The translations under genes were made by a program, and so were the position numbers. This document shows, one piece after another, positions 44,812 to 56,025 of a stretch of DNA of 64,000 bases (positions are counted from its first letter, which is position 1; each line of letters starts with the position of its first letter). This DNA is from Hymenobacter sp. H14-R3. Lineage in GTDB: Bacteria > Bacteroidota > Bacteroidia > Cytophagales > Hymenobacteraceae. Below the pieces are notes generated by a model. It was not told the origin of the DNA, ran no database searches, and saw only the letters and a program-made list of their open reading frames with translations. The stretch is from the NCBI RefSeq assembly GCF_030063445.1, contig NZ_JASITD010000001.1:62001-126000 (forward strand), written 5' to 3'.

Positions 44812-47022
44812 ATGTCACTGACCGTCGTTGAAGAACCAGTTGTTGCGCAAGTCGAGCTAAAAACCAAGCTCAAGGAAGTATTTGGCTTTGGCCAGTTTAG
44901 AGGCACGCAAGAGGCTGTTATTCAGAATATTCTAGCTGGTAAAAATACGTTCGTTATCATGCCCACGGGCGCCGGCAAAAGCCTGTGCTACCAGTTGCCC
45001 GCGCTGGTGTTGCCGGGCACAGCCATCGTTATCTCGCCGCTCATTGCGCTGATGAAAAATCAGGTCGACCAGCTGTCGGCTTTTGGGGTAAACGCGCAGG
45101 TGTACAATTCGACGCTGACCAAGACGGAGATGAACCGCGTTAAAAAAGACGTGATTTCGGGCGAGGTGCGGCTTTTATACGTAGCTCCCGAGAGCCTGAG
45201 CAAGGACGATACGATTGCTTTTCTCCAAAAAGCCAGCATCTCGTTTGTAGCCATTGATGAGGCCCACTGCATTTCGGAGTGGGGCCACGATTTCCGGCCC
45301 GAATACCGCAAGATTCGCGGTATAATCGACAACCTGGGAGGCAAGATTCCGCTTATCGCGCTCACGGCCACGGCCACGCCCAAGGTGCAGCTCGACATCC
45401 AGAAAAACCTGCACATGGACGATGCGAGCGTCTTCAAGACCTCCTTCAACCGCACCAACCTCTACTACGAGGTGCGCGCCAAGCGCAACACCAAGAAGCA
45501 GCTCATTCAGTACGTGCAGTCGCACAAGGGCAAGGCGGGCATCATCTACTGCCTGAGCCGCAAGAAGGTGGAGGAAGTAGCTGAATTACTGCGCGTTAAC
45601 GATGTGCGCGCCCTACCCTACCACGCCGGCCTCGACCCGCACACCCGCATGCACAACCAGGACGCGTTTCTGAGTGAGGACTGTGATGTCATTGTGGCGA
45701 CCATCGCCTTCGGCATGGGCATCGATAAGCCCGATGTGCGCTTCGTGATTCACTACGACGCGCCCAAGAGCATTGAGGGCTACTACCAGGAAACCGGCCG
45801 CGGCGGCCGCGACGGCATGGAGGGCAACTGCCTCATGTTCTACAGCTACGACGACATTCTGAAGCTCGAAAAATTCAGCAAAGACAAGCCCGTTACTGAG
45901 CGTGATAACGCCCGGCAACTCTTGCTGGAAATGACAAACTACTCGGAATCAGCCGTTTGCCGCCGCCGGCAGCTGCTACACTACTTCGGTGAGCAGCTCG
46001 ACCAGGACTGTGGCTTTTGCGACAACTGCCGCCACCCCAAGGAGAAATTTGAGGGGGCTGCGCACGTGGGCCTGGCCCTGCGCGCCGTGGTGCAAACGGA
46101 GGCCCGCTTTGGCCTCGACCACATTGCGCAGGTGCTGCTGGGCCTGCGCAACCCGCACATCGACAGCTATGGCCACGATGGCCTGCCGGTGTATGGTCAG
46201 GGCAAGGCACTGAGCGGCGACATGCAGCACTGGCTTTCGGTGCTGCGCCAATGCCTGCTCAACGGCATGCTGGAGAAGGACATCGACTCGATTGGCCTCA
46301 TTCACATCACGCCCAAAGGGATTGATTTTATCGAGAATCCGCATCCCTTCACGCTCACCAAGGACCACGATTTCGAGGCTGAGAAGCAGGAGGAAGAAGA
46401 CGGCGAGAAAATTCAACAGGCGGCCGGCCACGACGAGGCGCTGTTTACCCAGCTCAAGGAGCTGCGCCGGCAGGTGGCCAAACAGAAAAGCCTGCCGCCC
46501 TACGTGCTCTTTCAGGACCCCAGCCTGAAGGAGATGGCCACCACCTACCCGCAAACGCTGCACGAGCTGACGCACATTTCGGGCGTGGGCCAGGGCAAGG
46601 CCCAGAAGTTTGGCGCGCCCTTCGTAACGGCCATCAAGAAGTATGTGGAGGACAACGACATCGAAACGGCCGCCGATGTCATTATCAAGTCCACGGTAAA
46701 TCGCTCGAAGCTAAAGATTTACATCATCCAGCAGATTGACAAGAAGATGGATCTGGTGGGCATTGCCCGCAGCCAGGGCATTTCGATGACCGACCTGGTA
46801 GAGGAAATCGAGCACATCTGCTACTCGGGCACGCGTCTCAACCTGAACTACTACATCCGCGAGGCGGTGGACGAGGACAAGCAGGACGAGATTTTTGACT
46901 ACTTCATGACGGCCACCACCGACAACATTGCCACCGCCATGCACGAGCTGGGCGCCGACGACTTCTCGGAAGAAGAAGTTCGCCTGGTCCGCATCAAGTT
47001 CCTGAGCGAAGTAGCCAACTAA
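44812..47022 (+). CDS. recQ: ATP-dependent DNA helicase RecQ
   Basis: 736 residues from the ATG at 44812 (MSLTVVEEPVVAQ). Helicase motifs: Walker A MPTGAGKSLCYQL (about 50-62), DEAH box (VAIDEAHCISEWGHDF), GRGGRDG arginine-finger region, the RQC zinc site (CRRRQLLHYFG ... CGFCDNC) and an HRDC-like domain after about 520 with an acidic linker (EKQEEEDGEK). Longer than E. coli RecQ (about 610) because of the C-terminal extension. It unwinds DNA in recombination and repair. The region between kdsD and recQ (44.69-44.81 kb) is the divergent promoter area. Confidence 0.95.
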   Translation: MSLTVVEEPVVAQVELKTKLKEVFGFGQFRGTQEAVIQNILAGKNTFVIMPTGAGKSLCYQLPALVLPGTAIVISPLIALMKNQVDQLSAFGVNAQVYNSTLTKTEMNRVKKDVISGEVRLLYVAPESLSKDDTIAFLQKASISFVAIDEAHCISEWGHDFRPEYRKIRGIIDNLGGKIPLIALTATATPKVQLDIQKNLHMDDASVFKTSFNRTNLYYEVRAKRNTKKQLIQYVQSHKGKAGIIYCLSRKKVEEVAELLRVNDVRALPYHAGLDPHTRMHNQDAFLSEDCDVIVATIAFGMGIDKPDVRFVIHYDAPKSIEGYYQETGRGGRDGMEGNCLMFYSYDDILKLEKFSKDKPVTERDNARQLLLEMTNYSESAVCRRRQLLHYFGEQLDQDCGFCDNCRHPKEKFEGAAHVGLALRAVVQTEARFGLDHIAQVLLGLRNPHIDSYGHDGLPVYGQGKALSGDMQHWLSVLRQCLLNGMLEKDIDSIGLIHITPKGIDFIENPHPFTLTKDHDFEAEKQEEEDGEKIQQAAGHDEALFTQLKELRRQVAKQKSLPPYVLFQDPSLKEMATTYPQTLHELTHISGVGQGKAQKFGAPFVTAIKKYVEDNDIETAADVIIKSTVNRSKLKIYIIQQIDKKMDLVGIARSQGISMTDLVEEIEHICYSGTRLNLNYYIREAVDEDKQDEIFDYFMTATTDNIATAMHELGADDFSEEEVRLVRIKFLSEVAN

Positions 47023-47028
47023 ACCCTA

Positions 47029-47221
47029 CCGCAGATTCAAACGGATTAAACGAATTTCGCAGCTACGCCCCTACGGGTCTGACTAGCCAAATTTTGCAGG
47101 GTAAGCAGGATATAAAAAAAGCAAAGAAAGCCGCCTATACAGGCGGCTTTCTTTGCTTTTTGGCTAGTTAGCCCCGCAGGGACGTAGCTGCGAAATTCGT
47201 TTAATCCGTTTGAATCTGCGG
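47029..47221. repeat. Large palindromic element B between convergent genes
   Basis: Outer 60-base arms 47029-47088 and 47162-47221 are near-perfect inverted copies (CCGCAGATTCAAACGGATTA at the tips, GACTAGCC inside), with an inner terminator hairpin (AAGAAAGCCGCC / GGCGGCTTTCTT around 47123-47155). The left tip lies 7 bases after the recQ stop, the right tip abuts the stop of the bacilliredoxin gene. Same family as the element at 39.4-39.7 kb. Confidence 0.8.
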
Positions 47222-47644
47222 TTAGCAGTACTCTTCGAACGCGCCTTGCAGGTTGTTCACAATGCGCATCATATCGGAGCCTTCAATGTGGTAGCGCTCA
47301 ATCATGTGCACCAGCTCGCCATCTTTGAAAAGTCCGATGCAAGGCGAGGAGGGAGGATAGGGCAGCATGTGCTCGCGCATTTTGGCTACGGCATCGGTTT
47401 CCATGCCGGCAAAAACGGTTACGAGTTTAGTGGGCTTCTTCTCAGCGTTGGCGAGGGCCAGCTTGAGGGCGGGGCGCGCCTTACCGGCGGCACAGCCGCA
47501 CACCGAGTTTACGGCCACCAGCACGGTGCCTTCGGTGCCGGCCAGGGCCGCATCAACCGCCTCGGGGGTCATGAGTTGCTCAAAGCCAACTTCCGTCAGG
47601 TCCTGGCGGATGGGGGCAACCATGTATTCGGGATAAACAGCCAT
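47222..47644 (-). CDS. BrxA/BrxB-type bacilliredoxin
   Basis: 140 residues from the ATG at 47644 (MAVYPEYMVAPIRQDLTEVG); the longer upstream frame is hydrophobic and not part of the family. Motif CGCAAGKARPALK with a CxC centre (NSVCGCAAG) is diagnostic for the YphP/YqiW bacilliredoxin family, and MLPYPPSSPCIGLFKDGELV is family-like. These proteins remove bacillithiol from mixed disulfides under oxidative stress, so the organism probably makes bacillithiol or a related thiol (inference). Confidence 0.85.
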   Translation of the reverse strand: MAVYPEYMVAPIRQDLTEVGFEQLMTPEAVDAALAGTEGTVLVAVNSVCGCAAGKARPALKLALANAEKKPTKLVTVFAGMETDAVAKMREHMLPYPPSSPCIGLFKDGELVHMIERYHIEGSDMMRIVNNLQGAFEEYC

Positions 47645-48296
47645 CGTTTTACAGCAAAAGGATAAAATAATACCGGGCAGAACAACCGCCAGGGCAACTA
47701 CAAATTTACGGTATTTGCCGCGGTAGTTGGTCAAACCCCCAGGCTAGTAAAAGGTTCGGGGGCCGAGGGCTACCGCGCAGGCCATTCTGACAAGGCTGAT
47801 TAAAAACAAGCATCAGACTATCAACAATTTATCATCTATACTGTCCCAAAAACTGAGCGCGCATGGCCTTGCCCAACTACGCGGTGGCCTTATGCGGCGC
47901 ACTCCTGCTACCTGGGCCACCATGATGGGCAATTCGTGCTACGCGCCAGCAACCAGCAGGCCAGCCACCCGCCACCGCCTAGCAGCGCACCACCGGGCTT
48001 ATAGGACTAATAGCCGATAATGAGCAGCACAAACATGAGCTCTTGAGCTTGCTTTTATCATACGCTGCATGCGTTTGAGCGCAGTATAAGCACTAATAAT
48101 ACGATATCAGTCAATTTTTTTTCGCTATTCGCCAAGCTTAGCAGTTGAACATTTTGAACCGCATGCTAAACGCCCGCCACCTGATAAGGTGAGTTGAACC
48201 CGCGAGGAGCTGCTTTTAACCAATACTTCTGCCTCGCTGGCATCGTCACGGCTAACTTTCAGGCGTTACCATTACTTAGCCCTGCCTTCTTTCTGC
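47645..48296. other. Gene-free stretch before hybrid kinase
   Basis: About 650 bases between the bacilliredoxin start and the kinase start. No reading frame with recognisable product is seen on either strand. The part from 48040 to 48200 is more AT-rich and probably holds the kinase promoter; no convincing consensus element was found. Confidence 0.5.
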
Positions 48297-51773
<3,477 letters not shown>

Positions 51774-51889
51774 GCCACTGGGCCAGGAAGTTGCCAATGG
51801 CTCACCAGTTGAGGGTGTTTCGGCAGTGGCGGAGTAGCATGCAGCGCCTACATTTGTTTAGTTTGTTTGGCCCACCTTTTCTCTGCTCT

Positions 51890-52651
51890 ATGCCTCTTTC
51901 CACTACTGAAACCGATACCCTGCCTGCTGCGCCGCTCCGCTGCCTGGTGGTCGATGATGACCCCATTTCGGTACAAATAGTAAGCAACTGCATCAGCAAC
52001 ACCCCTTTTCTAGAAGACTCCGGTGCGTGCACCAGCGCCATTGAAGCTGCCGAAGTCCTTCGCACCCAGGCATTTGACGTATTGTTTCTGGATGTGGAGA
52101 TGCCGCTGATGTCGGGTCTCGACCTGCTGCGCGCCCTCCCCGACCCGCCCCAGGTGGTGCTCATTACCAGCAGCCAGTCGTATGCGGTGCAGGCCTTCGA
52201 GTTTGCCGTGGCCGACTACCTGCTCAAGCCCCTTTCCTACCCACGTTTTTTGCAGGCCGCCAATAAAGTGCTCGAAACCATTACGGCCCAGCGCACTACC
52301 GAGGCCACCGATGTGCTCACGCTGCCCGCCGACAGCAACCCCGAGTTCACGTTCGTGAAGGTAGATAACAAGCTGGTACGCGTCGATTTTGCCGATGTGT
52401 TCTACGTGGAGGCCCTCGGCGACTATGTGCACCTCGTCACGAGCCGCAGCAAGCTCATTGTGTACAGCACCATGCGGGCCATTGAGGAAAAATTTCCGGG
52501 CCAGCGCTTCGTGCGGGTGCACCGCTCGTTTATCATCAACATCGACTACGTGCAGTCGCTGGAAGACAACTCCCTGCTTATCAAGGAGAAATACATTCCA
52601 GTGGGCCAAACCTACATGCGCGGGCTGTTGCAGCGTCTCAACAAATTGTAG
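51890..52651 (+). CDS. LytTR-type response regulator
   Basis: 253 residues from the ATG at 51890 (MPLSTTETDTLPAAPLRCLV). REC domain with acidic cluster VVDDDP at 20-25, phospho-acceptor D68 in LFLDVEMPL and lysine in YLLKPLSYPRF; the C-terminal LytTR DNA-binding domain (about 145-250) has VRVDFADVFYVEALGDYVHL, RFVRVHRSFIINIDYVQSLE and LLIKEKYIPVGQTYMRGLLQ. It probably receives phosphate from the hybrid kinase upstream (116 bases away) and regulates the genes nearby. The target genes are not known. Confidence 0.9.
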   Translation: MPLSTTETDTLPAAPLRCLVVDDDPISVQIVSNCISNTPFLEDSGACTSAIEAAEVLRTQAFDVLFLDVEMPLMSGLDLLRALPDPPQVVLITSSQSYAVQAFEFAVADYLLKPLSYPRFLQAANKVLETITAQRTTEATDVLTLPADSNPEFTFVKVDNKLVRVDFADVFYVEALGDYVHLVTSRSKLIVYSTMRAIEEKFPGQRFVRVHRSFIINIDYVQSLEDNSLLIKEKYIPVGQTYMRGLLQRLNKL

Positions 52652-52694
52652 CGGGGCAGCTGGCTCCACTTCTCTCACGCTAACTCGTTTTCTG

Positions 52695-53339
52695 GTGCGC
52701 TCCTTTTCTATTCTTTTATCGGCGGTGAGCCGGCTGCGGAGTGCGGCCACCCTGGCTGCGGCGCTGGCCCTGCCAGCCGCCGGGGCCCACGCCCAAACCG
52801 CTGCTACCGATACTACTACCGCCGTGTGCGGGCCGCTGCAACCTGCCGAGCTCTGCGTCGATTTCGATGCCAGCCGCTCGGTAGACCCCGCCGCCGGCCC
52901 CCTCGAATACCGCTGGGATATGGGCGATGGTACCACACTCACCGGGCTCACTATTACGCACTGCTACAAAGCCCGCGCCCGCTACCAAGTAGTGCTCGAT
53001 GTGGTGGTGCCCGCCACCGGCGAAGTGCGCCACGCCGAAAGAACGTTCGATGTGAACCTGTTGCTTAAGCCAGTGCTCAATTTTAGCGCCGGGCCCACCC
53101 TCAAGGCCCGCGTGGGCCAGCCCGTGACGTTCGACGCCCTCGACTCGGTGCTACCCGACTGCCAGTCGGTGGTCGTTATCTGGGATTTTCGCGATGGCTA
53201 CACCCAACAGGGCCGGCGCGTCGAGCACAGCTTTCGCAAAGCCGGGCGCTTTCCGGTGCGCATGAGCTTGCGGGGCTATGGCCCCGGCGCGTGCGCTGCC
53301 AGCAACTGCGTGAGCCAGGAAGTGGTAGTGGAGCCGTAG
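52695..53339 (+). CDS. Secreted PKD-domain protein
   Basis: 214 residues from a GTG start at 52695. Signal peptide (TLAAALALPAAGAHAQ, ending about residue 28), then two PKD-type beta-sandwich domains: CVDFDASRSVDPAAGPLEYR-W-DMGDGTTLTG and VGQPVTFDALDSVLPD with IWDFRDGYTQQGR. PKD domains mediate protein-protein or protein-carbohydrate contacts at the cell surface. It lies 43 bases after the LytTR gene in the same direction, so it may be co-transcribed and part of the sensed or controlled function. Confidence 0.75.
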   Translation: MRSFSILLSAVSRLRSAATLAAALALPAAGAHAQTAATDTTTAVCGPLQPAELCVDFDASRSVDPAAGPLEYRWDMGDGTTLTGLTITHCYKARARYQVVLDVVVPATGEVRHAERTFDVNLLLKPVLNFSAGPTLKARVGQPVTFDALDSVLPDCQSVVVIWDFRDGYTQQGRRVEHSFRKAGRFPVRMSLRGYGPGACAASNCVSQEVVVEP

Positions 53340-53345
53340 CCAGTG

Positions 53346-54854
53346 CTACTGTGGGCCGCCCTGCCGCAACACGTTCATTATCAGCTTCCACAAGTTTTCG
53401 TACGGGATAAACTCTACCTCCGCATCGGCCTCGCCGGCCAGGGGCGCTTGTTGCAGCGTGGCCAGCAATGCTTTGTCGCGCTGGGCCAGCTCCTTGGGGT
53501 TAAACTCGGCCTCGGGCAGCAGCAGTAGCAGCCGCAAAAACGTGCGGCTGCGTAGCGTGGCCGCATCGCGCAGGTGGCGCTGCTGGTACTTGCGCAGCCG
53601 CTCCAGGCGCACTAGCACCGGCTCCAGCAGCCGCTGCTGGAGGTAATGCACCAGCTGAAAAACGAGGATGGCCACGTTGTAGCCCCGCTTATCGCGGCTA
53701 TACTCGGGCACCGTGAGAGCCGCGAACACGGCCAGCTGGTTGCGCCGGCGCAGTGGCAGCTGCTCGGCGGGCAGTGCCAGTTCGGTGTAGGCCTCCAGCA
53801 GCTCCCAACGCTCAAGGGCACCTTGCCGCTGCTTACCATACGACGGGTTTTTTTGGGCCGTGTGCAGCAGCGTCAGGGCCGCGTCGTACTCCCGCGCGTG
53901 CAAGGCCAGCAGCAGGTAGTGCTCGTAGAAGTAGAACCAGTTGCTGGAAGTAGGGTGAATAGTTTCCGCAAATGCCTCGGCCAGCTTAAGGCCCGCCTCG
54001 GGCTGCCGGCCGCGTAAGTGCGCATACACATTCATAAATTGGTTGAAGCGCTGGTCGAAGCGCCGGGCATTCAGCTTGCCCTGTTGCAGCAGCGCATTGG
54101 CGGCTTCCGTTTCCGCAATTATATCCTTATAGCGCCCCGCCAGCCCAGCGCCGCTTATGCGCACGCGGTAGCGGGCAAAAAAAGTGGCGAACGTGGGTGC
54201 CAGCTCATAGAGCTCCTCCAGCCGGGCCAGGTAGGCGGGTAGCTTGAGCTGCACCGCCCGGCGCTTAGCCACTGCTTGCTCGGTACCCAGCACCACTACC
54301 AAGTGAATTTGTTCGGCCTCCTGCTCCACGGCCAGTATTTGGCGGAGCACCAGTAGCCGGGCATTCACCTCATCATACTTATTTTGCTGATGCTGCGCCG
54401 CGTAGATACTGCGCAGGCGCTGCATAGCCTGCTCCTCGTAAGCCGTAAAATCGCTTTGGGCAGCCAGTCGCGCACAGCGGCGCAGCAGGCGCTCGGTCAG
54501 GGTGTATTCTCCTTCCAGAAACAGAATAGTCACCTTGTGCAGCAAATCCAGGCACTCGACCTCGTAGCGCCGCGATACCAAGAAGCGCGGGTCGGAGTGG
54601 TCCAGAAAAAACAGGTGATTTAGCAGCTTATCCTGCACCCGGGCCCGCAGCTGGCGCATAGCCGCCTGGTTGCTAGCCGAATTTGTCCCGTAGAGTGACT
54701 TTGTGAGCTGAATAGCAGTAACTTCCGGGTTAGTAGCTACTTCCTGCATCAGCCGTTCTTCTTTACCCAATCGGGCAACATCTAAATCGAGCAAGGGGCG
54801 CTGCCGCGCCCGACGCAATGTCACAATTCGGGCCAAATTCGCAATTTCTTTCAT
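53346..54854 (-). CDS. Unknown helical protein, 502 residues
   Basis: Not recognised. Almost entirely helical, Arg/Leu/Gln-rich, without signal peptide or membrane segment, in a TPR/HEAT-like pattern (LLHKVTILFLEGEYTLTERL, LLLALHAREYDAALTLLHTA, LVHYLQQRLLEPVLVRLERL). Such solenoids act as scaffold or regulator. It is convergent with the PKD gene (only 6 bases between stops) and divergent from the WGND repeat gene, sharing its upstream region with it. Confidence 0.6.
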   Translation of the reverse strand: MKEIANLARIVTLRRARQRPLLDLDVARLGKEERLMQEVATNPEVTAIQLTKSLYGTNSASNQAAMRQLRARVQDKLLNHLFFLDHSDPRFLVSRRYEVECLDLLHKVTILFLEGEYTLTERLLRRCARLAAQSDFTAYEEQAMQRLRSIYAAQHQQNKYDEVNARLLVLRQILAVEQEAEQIHLVVVLGTEQAVAKRRAVQLKLPAYLARLEELYELAPTFATFFARYRVRISGAGLAGRYKDIIAETEAANALLQQGKLNARRFDQRFNQFMNVYAHLRGRQPEAGLKLAEAFAETIHPTSSNWFYFYEHYLLLALHAREYDAALTLLHTAQKNPSYGKQRQGALERWELLEAYTELALPAEQLPLRRRNQLAVFAALTVPEYSRDKRGYNVAILVFQLVHYLQQRLLEPVLVRLERLRKYQQRHLRDAATLRSRTFLRLLLLLPEAEFNPKELAQRDKALLATLQQAPLAGEADAEVEFIPYENLWKLIMNVLRQGGPQ

Positions 54855-55217
54855 TGAAAAAATGCCCTCTCGTCTTTTAAATGAGGTTTTTTATTTTTTG
54901 AACAGGTAAAAACTACAAATCAAAAAATGGCAAATTGTCCTTGTCAGGGTTCTCAGCTTAGTCAACCTTTGTACTGTGGCTAGGTGCGCGCAATTTACAC
55001 GATGGAATGTCACATTTCGCACGTTTTTCGCACTAGCTACCGTGGCGCTTACGACAACCGCCTACTACTTAAGGGTGATTTTTTAGGTATATATTGTATA
55101 AATACAAGAAAAACTTGAATTAGTCATTGTCACAGGCACAATGGCTTTTTCCTTTTGGGGGGGGTGAGTAGCGTAGAAATTTGTATCAACAATTCACCTT
55201 TCTACCTCTCCATCACC
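54855..55217. promoter_or_regulatory. AT-rich upstream region with G8 tract
   Basis: About 360 bases between the 502-residue gene and the WGND repeat gene. It is AT-rich (TATATATTGTATAAATA-like part near 55090) and contains an uninterrupted run of eight Gs (55157-55164) about 53 bases before the ATG of the repeat gene. No gene seen. Homopolymeric G runs near promoters are mutable and can change promoter spacing. Confidence 0.6.
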
Positions 55218-55967
55218 ATGTTTGAGCTCGTCACCCTCGCCCTTTTCCAATTTGTAACCCTCACCAGCCAGCCAGCCAGCAACGTAAGCAACGGTAGCAG
55301 CAACAATAGCCAACCAGCCAGCAATGTTGGCGGCAGTGGCTGGGGCAACGACATCAACGGCCAACCCGCCACGAAAGTGGGTGGCAGTGGCTGGGGCAAT
55401 GATGCTACGGGTTCGCCATCAGCCAGAGCCAATGGCAATAGCTGGGGCAATGACTTCACCTTCACCGTAGGCGGCAGCGGCTGGGGCAATGACATCGCGG
55501 CCAACGTAGGTGGCAGCGGCTGGGGCAATGACATCGTAGGCGGCAGTGGTTGGGGCAATGACATCGCGGCCAACGTAGGTGGCAGCGGTTGGGGCAACGA
55601 CATCGTAGGCGGCAGTGGCTGGGGCAATGACATCGCGGCCAATGTGGGCGGCAGCGGTTGGGGCAACGACATCGTAGGCGGCAGCGGCTGGGGCAATGAC
55701 ATCGCGGCCAATGTGGGCGGCAGCGGCTGGGGCAATGACATCGCGGCCAACGTGGGCGGCAGTGGCTGGGGCAATGACATCGCGGCCAACGTAGGTGGCA
55801 GCGGTTGGGGCAACGACATCGTAGGCGGCAGTGGCTGGGGCAATGACATCGCGGCCAACGTGGGCGGCAGCGGTTGGGGCAACGACATCGTAGGCGGCAG
55901 CGGCTGGGGCAATGACATCGCGGCCAATGTGGGCGGCAGCGGTTGGGGCAATGACATCATTGCCTAG
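55218..55967 (+). CDS. WGND tandem-repeat protein
   Basis: 249 residues from the ATG at 55218 (MFELVTLALFQFVTLTSQPA). A short hydrophobic N-terminus (about 1-15) and a Ser/Asn-rich segment are followed by 17 copies of a (G/N)-x-SxWGND core: three diverged units, then 14 nearly identical ones in two sizes, 13 residues (GGSGWGNDIAANV) and 10 residues (GGSGWGNDIV), mostly alternating as a 23-residue (69-base) super-unit. No known family is recognised. The nearest look-alikes are RTX nonapeptides (GGxGxDxUx), but the period and the inserted Trp do not fit. Next gene is a peptide ABC importer. See finding. Confidence 0.7.
   Translation: MFELVTLALFQFVTLTSQPASNVSNGSSNNSQPASNVGGSGWGNDINGQPATKVGGSGWGNDATGSPSARANGNSWGNDFTFTVGGSGWGNDIAANVGGSGWGNDIVGGSGWGNDIAANVGGSGWGNDIVGGSGWGNDIAANVGGSGWGNDIVGGSGWGNDIAANVGGSGWGNDIAANVGGSGWGNDIAANVGGSGWGNDIVGGSGWGNDIAANVGGSGWGNDIVGGSGWGNDIAANVGGSGWGNDIIA
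55468..55960 (+). repeat. Tandem array of 30- and 39-base units
   Basis: 14 in-frame units coding GGSGWGNDI plus AANV or V; most differ only at third bases (GGC/GGT, AGC/AGT, AAT/AAC, GTA/GTG), so the array has grown by recent recombination or slippage under coding constraint. The alternation of 39- and 30-base units gives a 69-base higher-order period. Confidence 0.9.
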
Positions 55968-56025
55968 CATGACCAAATAAGCTACTCCTGCCTAACTTGC
56001 CAACGGCCCTTTATGCCGTTGTTAG

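Noticed and set aside
47645..47734. Longer start for the bacilliredoxin
   Set aside because: The extra residues are a hydrophobic stretch not found in this cytoplasmic family; the ATG at 47644 gives the usual length.
55202..55960. Long open frames on the minus strand across the WGND repeat (about 250 and 185 codons)
   Set aside because: They are products of the repeat itself (Pro/Leu/Gln and Ala/Ile/Val monotony) and have no starts or context of their own; the plus frame has the better start, position and neighbour.
55468..55960. CRISPR array
   Set aside because: The repeats are coding units in one frame with synonymous differences, without variable spacers and with no cas genes nearby.
55218..55967. 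Standard RTX calcium-binding protein
   Set aside because: RTX needs a 9-residue GGxGxDxUx period; here the periods are 10 and 13 with Trp between the glycines and no type I secretion signal or genes.
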